A DNA stretch of 64,000 nucleotides, from the NCBI RefSeq assembly GCF_008629655.1, contig NZ_VWSG01000005.1, forward strand, positions 1-64,000, read 5' to 3'. Every line of letters starts with the position of its first letter. The stretch's first letter is position 1. This document shows positions 42,962 through 51,898 of the stretch, piece by piece. The DNA comes from Paenimyroides baculatum. GTDB taxonomy: Bacteria; Bacteroidota; Bacteroidia; Flavobacteriales; Flavobacteriaceae. The notes under the pieces are model-generated. The model was not told the DNA's origin. It did not search any database and saw only the letters and a program-made list of their open reading frames with translations. The position numbers and the translations under genes are program-made.

Positions 42962-44515
42962 ATGAATGAAATAAAAATATTGTGGGTTGATGATGAAATT
43001 GACTTGTTAAAACCACATGTGCTTTTTTTAGAAAAGAAAGGCTATAAAGTAACTACTGCTACCAACGGACAGGATGCGATTGATTTATTTGACGAAGAAA
43101 ATTTTGATGCTGTTTTTTTAGATGAGAATATGCCGGGAATTACCGGGTTGGAAACTTTGGCAGAATTGAAAGAAAAAAAATCGACCATACCTATTATAAT
43201 GATCACCAAAAGTGAGGAAGAATTTATAATGGATGAAGCGATTGGATCTAAAATTGCCGATTATTTGATTAAACCTGTAAATCCAAACCAGATCTTGTTG
43301 AGTTTGAAGAAGAATTTAGATCATTCAAGGTTGATTTCAGAAAAAACGTCGTTGGATTATCAGAAGGAATTCAGAAAAATTGCAATGGAAATGATGCAGG
43401 CAAATTCGCATCAGGAATGGGCAGATTTATACAAAAGATTGATTTTCTGGGAATTGCAATTGGAAACGATCGAAGATCAAAATGTAGCTGAAATTCTTGA
43501 AAAACAAAAGGAAGAAGCTAATATTCAATTCGGAAAATTTGTAGAAAAAAATTACGAAGACTGGATTAATAACGATGACGAAGCACCGCTTTTCTCTCAC
43601 AAACTGTTTGTAAGAAAGGTTGTTCCCGAATTACGTGGCGAAGAAAATGTGCTTTTTGTAGTGATTGATAATTTGCGATACGATCAATGGAAAGCTTTTG
43701 AAGGTATCGTCAACCAACATTATAAAGTAGATAAAGAAGAGCATTATTATTCTATACTTCCAACAGCAACGCAATACGCCAGAAACGCTATTTTTTCAGG
43801 CTTGACTCCGTTACAAATGGAAAAACAACTGCCACAATATTGGAAAAATGATGTAGATGATGGTGGAAAAAATCTTTTTGAAGCCGAATTTTTAGAAGAT
43901 CAATTAAAACGTTTGCGTTTAAACATTAAATATGAATATCATAAAATAACCAATTTAAAAGACGGTAAAAAGCTCGCAGAGAATTTTAAATCAAGCAAAA
44001 ACAATAAGTTAATTGCATTGGTTTATAATTTTGTTGATATGATTTCGCATGCAAAAACCGAAATGGAAGTTATTAAAGAACTGGCATCAACCGATAAAGC
44101 ATACCGATCGTTAACGCAAAGCTGGTTTAAAAATTCGCCACTTTTAGAAATCATCCAACAAGCACAAACAGCAGGTTTCAAATTAATTATTACAACAGAT
44201 CACGGAACTATAAACTGTAAAAATCCGTCGCAGGTAATTGGTGATAAAAACACCAGCTTGAACCTTCGATACAAAACCGGAAAATCGTTAACTTACGAAC
44301 CAAAAGATGTTTATGTGGTTAAAGATCCTAAAAAGGTACAATTGCCGGCAATTAATATGAGTAGTTCGTACATTTTTGCAAAAAGCGATTACTTTTTAGC
44401 GTATATTAACAATTACAATTATTACGTAAGTTATTTTAAAAACACGTATCAGCACGGCGGTATTTCGTTAGAAGAAATGATTGTGCCGCTTATAACTTTA
44501 ACGCCTAAAAAATAA
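42962..44515 (+). CDS. porX: T9SS response regulator PorX (receiver plus PglZ domain)
   Basis: Cytoplasmic regulator of the type IX secretion system, usually paired with sensor kinase PorY. It has 517 residues. The receiver domain (about 5-120) has the acidic pair in WVDDEID (D10, D11), phospho-acceptor D54 in VFLDENMPG and K104 in YLIKPVNP. A helical linker leads to a PglZ/alkaline-phosphatase-like domain (about 205-515) with VVIDNLRYDQW, LPTATQYARNAIFSG, IITTDHGT and QHGGISLEEMIVP. These supply the zinc and nucleophile positions. It starts a same-strand run with tsaE and ald. Confidence 0.94.
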   Translation: MNEIKILWVDDEIDLLKPHVLFLEKKGYKVTTATNGQDAIDLFDEENFDAVFLDENMPGITGLETLAELKEKKSTIPIIMITKSEEEFIMDEAIGSKIADYLIKPVNPNQILLSLKKNLDHSRLISEKTSLDYQKEFRKIAMEMMQANSHQEWADLYKRLIFWELQLETIEDQNVAEILEKQKEEANIQFGKFVEKNYEDWINNDDEAPLFSHKLFVRKVVPELRGEENVLFVVIDNLRYDQWKAFEGIVNQHYKVDKEEHYYSILPTATQYARNAIFSGLTPLQMEKQLPQYWKNDVDDGGKNLFEAEFLEDQLKRLRLNIKYEYHKITNLKDGKKLAENFKSSKNNKLIALVYNFVDMISHAKTEMEVIKELASTDKAYRSLTQSWFKNSPLLEIIQQAQTAGFKLIITTDHGTINCKNPSQVIGDKNTSLNLRYKTGKSLTYEPKDVYVVKDPKKVQLPAINMSSSYIFAKSDYFLAYINNYNYYVSYFKNTYQHGGISLEEMIVPLITLTPKK

Positions 44516-44516
44516 A

Positions 44517-44921
44517 ATGACGATTACTTATTCTATTGATGATTTAGCCGATGTTGCCCGTAAACTAATACAAAACAGTACACACAAAACCTGGCTTTTT
44601 AATGCACAAATGGGTGCGGGCAAAACCACTTTAATAAAAGAACTGGCTAAAGAATTAGGCGTAAACGAAATGGCAAGCAGTCCTACTTTTTCAATTGTGA
44701 ACGAATATTTAGGAACGAACGATAAAGTGTATCATTTTGATCTGTATCGATTAAAAAATAAAGAAGAAGCATACGATATGGGTTTAGACGAATATTTTGA
44801 TGAAAATGCGTGGTGTTTTGTAGAATGGCCCGATTTGGCACAGAATATTTTACCAAAAAACGTACATACCGTATCTATTACCATTGTTGACGAACATACA
44901 CGTGAATTAAATTTTGTTTAA
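44517..44921 (+). CDS. tsaE: tRNA threonylcarbamoyladenosine biosynthesis ATPase TsaE
   Basis: ATPase partner of TsaB/TsaD in t6A37 synthesis. It has 134 residues. The P-loop NAQMGAGKTTLIKEL is at 29-43, followed by the switch-like MASSPTFSIVNEYLG and HFDLYRLKNKEEAYDMGLDEYF, with the terminal WCFVEWPDLAQNILP. It starts 1 bp after the porX stop, so it is in the same transcript, and ends 2 bp before ald. The first enzyme of the pathway is also in this window (18807). Confidence 0.95.
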   Translation: MTITYSIDDLADVARKLIQNSTHKTWLFNAQMGAGKTTLIKELAKELGVNEMASSPTFSIVNEYLGTNDKVYHFDLYRLKNKEEAYDMGLDEYFDENAWCFVEWPDLAQNILPKNVHTVSITIVDEHTRELNFV

Positions 44922-44923
44922 TT

Positions 44924-46120
44924 ATGGATATAACAAGTCCTTTTTCAAAATCGCAATTAATTCCGCAAGAGGAAAAATTAGAAATCCGTAAAAAACGCGG
45001 ACAACTTTTTATTGGCATTCCAAAAGAAGATTTTAAAATCGAAAAAAGAATCTGTCTTACACCCGAATCGGTAAATATGCTGGTAAAAGCCGGTCATAAA
45101 GTATTGATTGAAGCCGGTGCGGGTACAGAAGCCAGTTACGATGATAAAAAGTACAGCGAAGCCGGTGCAACTATTACGCATGATAAAGAAAAAGTTTTTG
45201 GGTGCCCTATTATTTTAAAGGTTGAACCACCTACAATTGATGAAATCAGGTTAATGAAACCAAAGACTTATCTTTTTTCGGCATTACAGCTTAAAACACA
45301 GAAAAAGGAATATTTTGAAGCATTAGAAAAGAAAAAAATAACGGCACTTTGTTACGAATTCATAAAAGATCGTTACGGCGCATATCCTTTTCTGCATGCT
45401 ATAAGCGAGATTGCGGGTATTGCATCAATACAGATTGCAAGCGATTATATGTGCCGCATGAATGGTGGTAAAGGATTACTTTTTGGAAACATTACAGGCG
45501 TTCCACCAACGGAAGTAGTCATAATCGGAGCAGGTTTGGTAGGCGAAGCGGCAGTAAAAACAGCGCTGGCATTGGGCGTAAACGTAAAAGTTTTCGATAA
45601 TAATATCCATAAATTAAAACGTCTGCAAAAATCCTTACCTACACAAATATTCACATCAACCATACAAGAACGCGTGCTAACAAAGGCTTTAATGCGTTGC
45701 GATGTTGCCATTGGTGCCATAAAAGGCTGTAACCGCTCTCCTATTGTTATTTCGGAAGAAATGGTTCAGCGCATGAAACCGGGGTCGGTAATTATTGATG
45801 TTTGTATTGATAATGGCGGTTGTTTTGAAACATCTGAAGTAACTACACACGAAAATCCTGTAATTACCAAATACGGCGTTATTCATTACGGCGTTCCAAA
45901 TATTACTGCAAAATACTCAAAAACAGCGTCGCTGGCAATAAGTAACATCATATCGCCCTATTTGTTAGATTTAACCGAAAACGGTTCTATAGACGATGCC
46001 ATCAGCTACGACAATACCATTAGATCGGGAATTTACATGTACAAAGGCAGTCTGGTTAACGAAGCTATTGCAAAATGGTTCAATCTACCGTTTAAAGACC
46101 TTAATTTAATATTTCTATAA
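44924..46120 (+). CDS. ald: Alanine dehydrogenase
   Basis: NAD-dependent oxidoreductase of the AlaDH/PNT family, 398 residues. N-terminal substrate-domain motifs are IGIPKEDFKIEKRICLTPESV (Lys/Arg positions that bind pyruvate) and GAGTEASYDDKKYSEAGA. The dinucleotide-binding domain has VVIIGAGLVGEAAVKTALALGVNVKVFD near 196-223. IDVCIDNGGCFETS and HYGVPNITAKYSKTASLAISN are AlaDH-type signatures. It runs about 25 residues longer at the N-terminus than Bacillus Ald. It is co-directional with porX and tsaE. Confidence 0.88.
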   Translation: MDITSPFSKSQLIPQEEKLEIRKKRGQLFIGIPKEDFKIEKRICLTPESVNMLVKAGHKVLIEAGAGTEASYDDKKYSEAGATITHDKEKVFGCPIILKVEPPTIDEIRLMKPKTYLFSALQLKTQKKEYFEALEKKKITALCYEFIKDRYGAYPFLHAISEIAGIASIQIASDYMCRMNGGKGLLFGNITGVPPTEVVIIGAGLVGEAAVKTALALGVNVKVFDNNIHKLKRLQKSLPTQIFTSTIQERVLTKALMRCDVAIGAIKGCNRSPIVISEEMVQRMKPGSVIIDVCIDNGGCFETSEVTTHENPVITKYGVIHYGVPNITAKYSKTASLAISNIISPYLLDLTENGSIDDAISYDNTIRSGIYMYKGSLVNEAIAKWFNLPFKDLNLIFL

Positions 46121-46133
46121 CTAATAATAGTTG

Positions 46134-46141
46134 TATTTTTG
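46134..46141 (+). promoter_or_regulatory. -7 element of the DUF4258 gene
   Basis: TATTTTTG, 16 bp before ATG 46158. It lies downstream of the alternative upstream start (46131) and so excludes it. Confidence 0.55.
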
Positions 46142-46157
46142 CCCAAAATTATTTTTC

Positions 46158-46538
46158 ATGAAGTTTCCACAGCGTTTTGCTTACTATTTATTAGGATTAT
46201 TGATCGGAGGAATTATTGTATATTATTTTTTCGATGCTAAAGATGCCGATTTTTGTTACCTGCCAAACTGCAGAGTTTTAAAAGATTTACGATCAAAACC
46301 ATTAACCATTTCAGATAAAGCACAGATTAGTTTTGACGACGCTTTGATTAATATGAACGATGTTAAGATGTGCCTTACTCATGGCGATGTAAATTTTGAC
46401 AAAAGCAATGTTTTTGAACAAGGTGGCAAATTATACATAATTGAAGGACAAAATACTAAAAAAGAAGCTATTACGGTAGAAATGATCAATTACTCGGAAA
46501 AAGTCATGATTAAAGACGTATATCCTACCAAAAAATAA
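46158..46538 (+). CDS. DUF4258-like membrane-anchored protein
   Basis: 126 residues from ATG 46158. One membrane helix (about 8-23, YYLLGLLIGGIIVYYF) is followed by a soluble domain with a cysteine pair (FCYLPNCRVLKDLRS). Then comes a DUF4258-like segment: SFDDALINMNDVKMCLTHGDVNFDKSNVF, and a two-strand end KLYIIEGQNTKKEAITVEMINYSEKVMI. It is probably exposed to the periplasm. The function is unknown; DUF4258 domains elsewhere occur in toxin-like proteins, but nothing here supports that role. Confidence 0.65.
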   Translation: MKFPQRFAYYLLGLLIGGIIVYYFFDAKDADFCYLPNCRVLKDLRSKPLTISDKAQISFDDALINMNDVKMCLTHGDVNFDKSNVFEQGGKLYIIEGQNTKKEAITVEMINYSEKVMIKDVYPTKK

Positions 46539-46604
46539 TTTCACTTTTTTATTTCTGATTATGAAACAGTTATAAAAAAAATAAAAAAAAAGTTACAAAA
46601 GCCC

Positions 46605-46634
46605 TTGCAAAATAGGAAATTCGCTCTATATTTG
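46605..46634 (+). promoter_or_regulatory. Consensus promoter of the tRNA-Ser/tRNA-Tyr unit
   Basis: TTG (46605-46607), 19 bp spacer, TATATTTG (46627-46634): an exact match to the Bacteroidota TTG-N19-TAnnTTTG consensus. Transcription would start about 35 bp before tRNA-Ser. Confidence 0.85.
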
Positions 46635-46676
46635 CATCACAATTAAGGAACGAAAGAACATTAATTGTAAGACCAA

Positions 46677-46761
46677 GGAGAAATGGCAGAGTGGTCGAAT
46701 GCGGCAGTCTTGAAAACTGTTGACTGTAACAGGTCCGGGGGTTCGAATCCCTCTTTCTCCG
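46677..46761 (+). tRNA. tRNA-Ser (anticodon TGA)
   Basis: The acceptor arm GGAGAAA/TTTCTCC pairs fully, with discriminator G. The D-arm is GGCAGAGTGGTCGAATGCGGC, 21 bases, at about 46685-46705; the anticodon loop CTTGAAA carries TGA. A long variable arm (TTGACTGTAACAGGTCCG region) and T-arm GGGTTCGAATCCC follow. The long variable arm and discriminator fit a serine tRNA reading UCA/UCG. CCA is not encoded. Confidence 0.95.
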
Positions 46762-46773
46762 CAAAAATGGCCA

Positions 46774-46854
46774 GGGGAGATACTCAAGCGGCCAACGAGG
46801 ACGGACTGTAAATCCGTTGGGAAACCTTCGCAGGTTCGAATCCTGCTCTCCCCA
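46774..46854 (+). tRNA. tRNA-Tyr (anticodon GTA)
   Basis: The acceptor arm GGGGAGA/TCTCCCC pairs fully, with discriminator A. The anticodon stem-loop GGACTGTAAATCC carries GTA. A long variable arm (TTGGGAAACCTTCG region) and T-arm CAGGTTCGAATCCTG follow. It lies 12 bp after tRNA-Ser in one transcript. CCA is not encoded. Confidence 0.95.
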
Positions 46855-46855
46855 C

Positions 46856-46887
46856 AAAAAAAGCTACCTATTTAGGTAGCTTTTTTT
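46856..46887 (+). terminator. Terminator of the tRNA unit
   Basis: Stem AAAAAAAGCTACC/GGTAGCTTTTTTT with loop TATTTA, one base after tRNA-Tyr. Confidence 0.9.
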
Positions 46888-46946
46888 ATATTTATTTCTT
46901 ATCCAAATAAAAACACCTAACCCTTTATAAAGTAATCTGTTTTTAA

Positions 46947-46954
46947 TAAATTTG
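46947..46954 (+). promoter_or_regulatory. -7 element of pepT
   Basis: TAAATTTG, 24 bp before ATG 46979. Confidence 0.5.
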
Positions 46955-46978
46955 TAAGATATTAAGCTTTAATTTAAA

Positions 46979-48232
46979 ATGGAAAACAAACAACATATTA
47001 TTGATCGATTTATAAGTTACGTAACAGTTGATACAGAATCGGATCCAAATTCAGAAACTACTCCATCAACTAAAAAACAGTGGGATTTAGCAAATAAATT
47101 AGTCGAAGAATTAAAACAAATTGGTTTAGAAGAAGTAACGATTGACGAAAACGCTTACATAATGGCTACTTTACCAAGCAATGTTTCGCACGAAGTTCCT
47201 ACAATTGGATTTGTTTCGCATTTTGATACGTCGCCAGATTTTACAGGTGCGAACGTAAAGCCACAGATTGTTGAAAATTATGATGGAGGTGATATCCTTT
47301 TAAATAAAGAGCAAAATATTGTATTATCGCCTAATTATTTTGACGATTTATTGCAATATAAAGGTCAAACGATCATTACCACAGACGGAACAACTTTGTT
47401 GGGAGCTGATGATAAAGCAGGAATCTGTGAAATTGTTTCAGCAATGGAATATTTAGTTCAGCACCCAGAAATCAAACATGGAAAAATAAGAATTGGCTTT
47501 ACTCCTGATGAAGAAATTGGTCGTGGTGCACATAAATTCGATGTTGAAAAATTCGGAGCAGAGTGGGCTTATACAATGGACGGAAGTCAGATCGGAGAAT
47601 TAGAATATGAAAATTTCAATGCTGCCGGAGTTAAATTAATTTTCAAAGGAAAAAGCGTTCACCCTGGTTATGCAAAAGGTAAAATGATCAATTCTATGCT
47701 TTTGGCAAACAAATTTATATCAAAACTTCCATTGAAAGAAGTTCCTGAAAAAACTACTGGTTATGAAGGATTTTTCCATGTGAACGATATTCACGGTTCT
47801 ATAGAAGAAACTGAAGTTCACATGATTATTCGCGATCACAGTATGAAGAAATTCAAAAAACGTAAAAAACTGATCCGTGAAATGGTGAATAAATTCAACA
47901 AAAAATATGCTGAAAAATTTGGCGATAAAATTGTTGATTGCGAAATAAAAGATCAATATTATAACATGAAGGAAAAAGTAGAACCTGTAATGTATGTTGT
48001 TGATATTGCAGAAGAAGCAATGAAAGAATTAAATATAAAACCAATTATCAAACCTATTCGTGGCGGAACCGACGGTTCTCAACTTTCGTACATGGGATTA
48101 CCTTGTCCGAATATTTTTGCTGGCGGACATAATTTTCATGGAAAATATGAATACGTTCCAGTTGAAAGCATCTTAAAAGCCACTGAAGTTATTGTTAAAA
48201 TAGCAGAAATTACTGCGAAGAGAAAATTTTAA
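46979..48232 (+). CDS. pepT: Peptidase T (tripeptide aminopeptidase)
   Basis: Cytoplasmic zinc aminopeptidase of family M20B that removes N-terminal residues from tripeptides. It has 417 residues (E. coli PepT 408). Zinc and catalytic residues are visible: the His and Asp of [14 protein letters not shown], the Asp of [12 protein letters not shown], the Glu pair of [15 protein letters not shown], the Asp of [18 protein letters not shown] and the final His of [13 protein letters not shown]. The middle lid domain starts at [20 protein letters not shown]. It is monocistronic, with a shared terminator after it. Confidence 0.95.
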   Translation: MENKQHIIDRFISYVTVDTESDPNSETTPSTKKQWDLANKLVEELKQIGLEEVTIDENAYIMATLPSNVSHEVPTIGFVSHFDTSPDFTGANVKPQIVENYDGGDILLNKEQNIVLSPNYFDDLLQYKGQTIITTDGTTLLGADDKAGICEIVSAMEYLVQHPEIKHGKIRIGFTPDEEIGRGAHKFDVEKFGAEWAYTMDGSQIGELEYENFNAAGVKLIFKGKSVHPGYAKGKMINSMLLANKFISKLPLKEVPEKTTGYEGFFHVNDIHGSIEETEVHMIIRDHSMKKFKKRKKLIREMVNKFNKKYAEKFGDKIVDCEIKDQYYNMKEKVEPVMYVVDIAEEAMKELNIKPIIKPIRGGTDGSQLSYMGLPCPNIFAGGHNFHGKYEYVPVESILKATEVIVKIAEITAKRKF

Positions 48233-48245
48233 TATAAAAAAAACA

Positions 48246-48269
48246 AAAGCTGCTAAATTTAGCAGCTTT
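48246..48269. terminator. Bidirectional terminator between pepT and the DUF2461 gene
   Basis: Perfect palindrome AAAGCTGCTAAA/TTTAGCAGCTTT with flanking A and T runs. It overlaps the DUF2461 stop. Confidence 0.88.
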
Positions 48270-48921
48270 ATTTTTTCTCTCCATTTAAATTGGTCAGTAA
48301 AACATCGGTCATGTAATCTACAAATGGTCTTGATTTTTTGAAAACGTTTGCGGCTTCTTTATAAAAATCAGGACTTAAAACTTCTTTGTCTGTGAATTTA
48401 TGAATCAGTAAGAACTGTTTTTTCTTTAGTAAAGCAATTCGCCCGTGGGTTTTATCGAAACCTTTTGGAGCCGTTTTAACTTCATCGCCTTCCAAGTTTC
48501 CAAATGTAGCTTTAATATCTTTAGAATTCAATATGATCTCTAATTCATCATCTAATTCTATTTCTTTTCGAATTCGCAATAAATCTTCTTTGTTCGGATC
48601 GAAAAAACCAATACCAATAAAAGATTTCCCTGGTTCAATATGAAGGTAATATCCACCACGATAATCGGGCTGTAATCTGCCTATGTACATAGAAAAATGA
48701 TTTTTGTAAGGAGTTTTATCGGCAGAAAATCGAACATCACGATAAATTCTATATATCTTTAAAGGTTCTAAATGATCTGCTGGTTTTAATTCGTTATAAA
48801 CCGCATTAAACAAACCTGCTGCGACTTCTTTAGCTTCTTCAAAACTCTTCTTATTTTCAACAAACCATTCGCGGTTGTTATTTTTTTCTAACTTCTTTAT
48901 AAAATCTAAAACCTGTTGCAT
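48268..48921 (-). CDS. DUF2461 domain-containing protein
   Basis: Cytoplasmic protein of 217 residues. The DUF2461 signature begins FIKKLEKNNNREWFVENKKSFEEAK and continues RIYRDVRFSADKTPYKNHFSMYIGR and GGYYLHIEPGKSFIGIGFFDP. The family is widespread and uncharacterised. It is the last gene of a four-gene leftward operon (M64 peptidase, phosphoesterase, bestrophin-like, DUF2461), 21 bp after the bestrophin-like gene. Confidence 0.88.
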   Translation of the reverse strand: MQQVLDFIKKLEKNNNREWFVENKKSFEEAKEVAAGLFNAVYNELKPADHLEPLKIYRIYRDVRFSADKTPYKNHFSMYIGRLQPDYRGGYYLHIEPGKSFIGIGFFDPNKEDLLRIRKEIELDDELEIILNSKDIKATFGNLEGDEVKTAPKGFDKTHGRIALLKKKQFLLIHKFTDKEVLSPDFYKEAANVFKKSRPFVDYMTDVLLTNLNGEKK

Positions 48922-48942
48922 TTTTTTAATTTAAAGATACTA

Positions 48943-49833
48943 TTAATTATTCCCCTGTAAAACGTTTGAAACATATTTTCCTATGTTTTCGGCAATTTTT
49001 GCGGTTGGTAAATCATCGGTTCCTCCATTAAACGGATCTTCAATTTCTTCAGCAATTAACTCAATACTCAACAAAACATAGAAAACAATCATTACCAGCG
49101 GAACAATAAAATAACCTGTGGTAAAAACGTACCCCATTGGCAAAGTAAGCACATAAACAAAGATAAATTTTTTTATAAAAACAGCATAAGCAATGGGAAT
49201 TGGTGTATTTTTAATACGTTCGCACGCACCGGCAACATCTAACAAACCGTTTAAATTCTGATCTATAATTATTTTATCGTGCGGAGTGATTACTTTTTCT
49301 TCTTCCAATTTCTGCAAAGCAATGTACATTCTGCTGACTACTTTTGTTGGCGGATGCTGTGCTTTTAAAGACTCTTCGTATTCCGGATGTTCTTCTTCAT
49401 CAAGCATATATTTTGTTGATTCACTTGTAAGGTGCGTGTGCAATACCTTTGCAAACAACTTTATTTTGTTGGTAAAATAAATGCGTGAAACTTTATCATC
49501 TTCTGGCAGCAGAGCGTTCAATTTAATAGCAAGATTACGAGAATCGTTTACGAGTTTTCCCCACATTTTACGACCTTCCCACCAACGATCGTAAGCTGTA
49601 TTTGTTCGAAAAACCAATAGTAACGATAATACAAAACCAATCACGGTATGCAATATCGATGTGTTTTTTAAGGTAGAATTTTGTTTAAGATCAAAATAAT
49701 CAAGTTCCAGATATGCAACCAGCCATGATAATATCCCCATGAGGATAATGGATGGCCACAGCTGCCGAATGGTATCCGATTTGTGTACCTTAAAAATAAA
49801 ACCCAACCAATCTTTTGCGTTGTATACTTGCAT
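48943..49833 (-). CDS. Bestrophin-like ion channel family protein
   Basis: Inner-membrane protein of 296 residues from the bestrophin/UPF0187 family, whose bacterial members form pentameric ion channels. Features are an N-terminal amphipathic start (MQVYNAKDWLGFIFKVHKSDTIRQLWPSI), two membrane hairpins (about 30-70 and 205-260) and the motif NTAYDRWWEGRKMWGKLVNDSRNLA. The C-terminal EEIEDPFNGGTDDLPT, conserved in the family, ends it. It begins 3 bp after the phosphoesterase gene. Confidence 0.88.
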   Translation of the reverse strand: MQVYNAKDWLGFIFKVHKSDTIRQLWPSIILMGILSWLVAYLELDYFDLKQNSTLKNTSILHTVIGFVLSLLLVFRTNTAYDRWWEGRKMWGKLVNDSRNLAIKLNALLPEDDKVSRIYFTNKIKLFAKVLHTHLTSESTKYMLDEEEHPEYEESLKAQHPPTKVVSRMYIALQKLEEEKVITPHDKIIIDQNLNGLLDVAGACERIKNTPIPIAYAVFIKKFIFVYVLTLPMGYVFTTGYFIVPLVMIVFYVLLSIELIAEEIEDPFNGGTDDLPTAKIAENIGKYVSNVLQGNN

Positions 49834-49836
49834 ATT

Positions 49837-50331
49837 TTATCTTTTACCTAATTCTATAACTTCTAAATTTTCAATCTTATCTTTATCAATTTCAAATCGA
49901 AGCATTGTTCGCATCTGATGAAATCCGTAAATACCTGCTGCACCAGGATTTAAATCCAAACAATTAAACTGTTTATCGAACTGAACTTTTAATATATGTG
50001 AATGTCCGCAAATGAAAATATCGGGTTTATATAACGCAAATCCTTCTTTAATTCTTGCAGGATATTTCCCAGGATAACCACCAATATGCGTAATCCAAAC
50101 CTTTTTATTTTCGCACATAAAAACAGCATCCAACGGAAATTCTTTTCGTGCTTCCGCATCATCAATATTCCCGTAAACAGCTTTTAACGGTTTTATTTTT
50201 TTAAGGGCATCGGTAACTTTTAAATCGCCAATATCGCCTGCATGCCAAACTTCATCTGCCTGTTCTGCATAATGCAAAATTCGATCGTCGATGTAACTAT
50301 GAGTGTCAGACAATAACAAAATTTTCTTCAT
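49837..50331 (-). CDS. YfcE-type metallophosphoesterase
   Basis: Single-domain calcineurin-like phosphoesterase of 164 residues, the YfcE/MJ0936 size. Metal ligands are in LLSDTHSYID (D8, H10), AGDIGD, YGNIDD (the GNxD/H equivalent), ITHIGGY and CGHSHIL. It hydrolyses phosphodiesters in vitro in relatives; the cellular substrate is unknown. Its ATG overlaps the stop of the upstream M64 peptidase gene by one base, so translation is coupled. Confidence 0.9.
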   Translation of the reverse strand: MKKILLLSDTHSYIDDRILHYAEQADEVWHAGDIGDLKVTDALKKIKPLKAVYGNIDDAEARKEFPLDAVFMCENKKVWITHIGGYPGKYPARIKEGFALYKPDIFICGHSHILKVQFDKQFNCLDLNPGAAGIYGFHQMRTMLRFEIDKDKIENLEVIELGKR

Positions 50332-51605
50332 TACTTTTTTTGCTTGGTTGTATAAAATAAAATCATTTCTTCGATTGCATTGCTACAAACCGGACAAAAA
50401 TCTTCGGTATTGTTGATTTTCATTCTGCAGGTTAATGTTGGAATATACAGTCCGTTCCCTTTCAATCCTTCAAAAGCTCCGATTTCGATTTCTTTCTGCG
50501 TGGATACATCTGTTGGAACAGGCGTTTCAGTTTTTAACAAATTCTTCCATTTAGATGAAAAATCAACCAGCGAAGTAATATTTTTCTCCCAAGGTTCGAT
50601 ACTTAACGTGGCTTTATTTTCAAAAACATCTTCCGCATAAAAATACTCGTCTGCCAAACCTGCAAAACTATGTCCGAATTCGTGAACAACAACCGGCGCA
50701 AATTCTTTGTTTTTTGTCGTGGTTAAACTGTACGAATTTAAAATACCGCCACCACCGTAAAAATCGGTATTTGCCAAAATAATAATGTGCTGATACGGAA
50801 TGTTTTCTAAGTGATTATGAAGCAATTTGGTATGCAATGTGGTTAAGTATCGATTAGAATAAAAAGTATCGAAGTTTGATTTAACTGCCGTATTCAACCA
50901 CATATCTTTCGATGGTATGCTTATCCCCGATTGTTTTGAAACCGTTTTAACTGCAACTATTTCAAAATAATCCTGATATTTTTTAAAAACCTTATGCTTA
51001 AACAGATTTTCAACGGTTTTATGCGCATATTCCATAAAAAGATCCAATTCATTTTCAGCATATCCTTCGGCAACCAATGCAATTTTAATAGGATTTTTAA
51101 CTTTAGAATGATGAACAACTTCATACGGATTTTGAACATCTGTAGATTTTCGAATTAAAATATCTTTTGGATCGATAAACTGCTGCGATAATATTCTTTC
51201 TTGTCTATCAGACGTAAAAAATGAAACATCAACTCGAACCGGTTCTTTCGGAAAAGGAATCAAAAAAGAATTCTCAAAACTCTTAAACTGCTTTTTAGCA
51301 TCTTCTAACGTTAACCATTCCTGAAACAGACTTCCAAACGGTAAAACGTAAATAAGTTTATCATTTGCAGTACTGTAAACTTTAATTTGTCCGTTACCTT
51401 GAATGGACGTAACCGAAAGATTATCAACACGTCCGTGCCATTTACTTAACTGAATCATTTCACTTAAATAAATATTCTGCTGGTTGGCGTTTCCAGCAAA
51501 AATATAATCCAAACGTAAGGTTTTATCGGTAAAGTAATCATTGAAATTCTGAGCGCTTGCAATAAAGCTAATCAGTATAAAAATAAGGGATAGAAATTTT
51601 TTCAT
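50331..51605 (-). CDS. Secreted M64-family metallopeptidase
   Basis: Exported zinc protease of 424 residues with signal peptide MKKFLSLIFILISFIASAQ. An N-terminal beta-rich domain (about 20-165) precedes the catalytic domain, with IALVAEGYAENELDLF. The zinc motif is VVHEFGHSFAGLADEY (H308, E309, H312, D319), the HExxH...DEY pattern of M64, the family named for an IgA-cleaving enzyme of gut bacteria. A cysteine cluster (TCRMKINNTEDFCPVC) follows. There is no C-terminal T9SS sorting domain, so it likely remains periplasmic. It is the first gene of the four-gene operon. Confidence 0.87.
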   Translation of the reverse strand: MKKFLSLIFILISFIASAQNFNDYFTDKTLRLDYIFAGNANQQNIYLSEMIQLSKWHGRVDNLSVTSIQGNGQIKVYSTANDKLIYVLPFGSLFQEWLTLEDAKKQFKSFENSFLIPFPKEPVRVDVSFFTSDRQERILSQQFIDPKDILIRKSTDVQNPYEVVHHSKVKNPIKIALVAEGYAENELDLFMEYAHKTVENLFKHKVFKKYQDYFEIVAVKTVSKQSGISIPSKDMWLNTAVKSNFDTFYSNRYLTTLHTKLLHNHLENIPYQHIIILANTDFYGGGGILNSYSLTTTKNKEFAPVVVHEFGHSFAGLADEYFYAEDVFENKATLSIEPWEKNITSLVDFSSKWKNLLKTETPVPTDVSTQKEIEIGAFEGLKGNGLYIPTLTCRMKINNTEDFCPVCSNAIEEMILFYTTKQKK

Positions 51606-51620
51606 GAAATATTGTTTCTA

Positions 51621-51628
51621 CAAAAATA
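51621..51628 (-). promoter_or_regulatory. -7 element of the M64 peptidase operon
   Basis: Minus-strand TATTTTTG, 15 bp upstream of ATG 51605. Confidence 0.5.
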
Positions 51629-51693
51629 TTAGTTTTTTGTTAATTAAATAATCTAAACTTAAATAGATAATAATCCAAATAAACAATATAGAT

Positions 51694-51822
51694 ACATAGA
51701 TGTTCAAACTATATTAATTTGAGTTTTAAATAGATTTTATCTACTATAAAACATAGCTCAACTATGCGGTGTATTAATCTATGAAATCTTTATAAAATAT
51801 TGATAATATGAACCTATGTGGT
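51694..51822. repeat. Degenerate ACATAG/CTATGT repeats between M64 operon and truA
   Basis: The 293 bp gap holds ACATAG at 51694 and 51751, and CTATG at 51762, 51779 and about 51814 (CCTATGTGG), including the inverted pair CATAG-CTCAA-CTATG. It resembles decayed copies of the ACATAG...CTATGT repeats common between genes in Flavobacterium. No coding or RNA signal is seen. Weak call. Confidence 0.3.
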
Positions 51823-51870
51823 TTTAAAAAGTTTACATGGGTTTAATACAAGCATTCCGCTAAATTAAAG

Positions 51871-51878
51871 TATATTTG
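51871..51878 (+). promoter_or_regulatory. -7 element of truA
   Basis: TATATTTG, 20 bp before the proposed TTG start of truA. Confidence 0.55.
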
Positions 51879-51898
51879 TACGTTTAAATTTTTAATAA

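Noticed and set aside
46570..46857. 95-codon minus-strand frame (WGEQDSNLRR...) across the tRNA pair
   Set aside because: It is the antisense of tRNA-Ser and tRNA-Tyr, a well-known spurious translation of tRNA genes.
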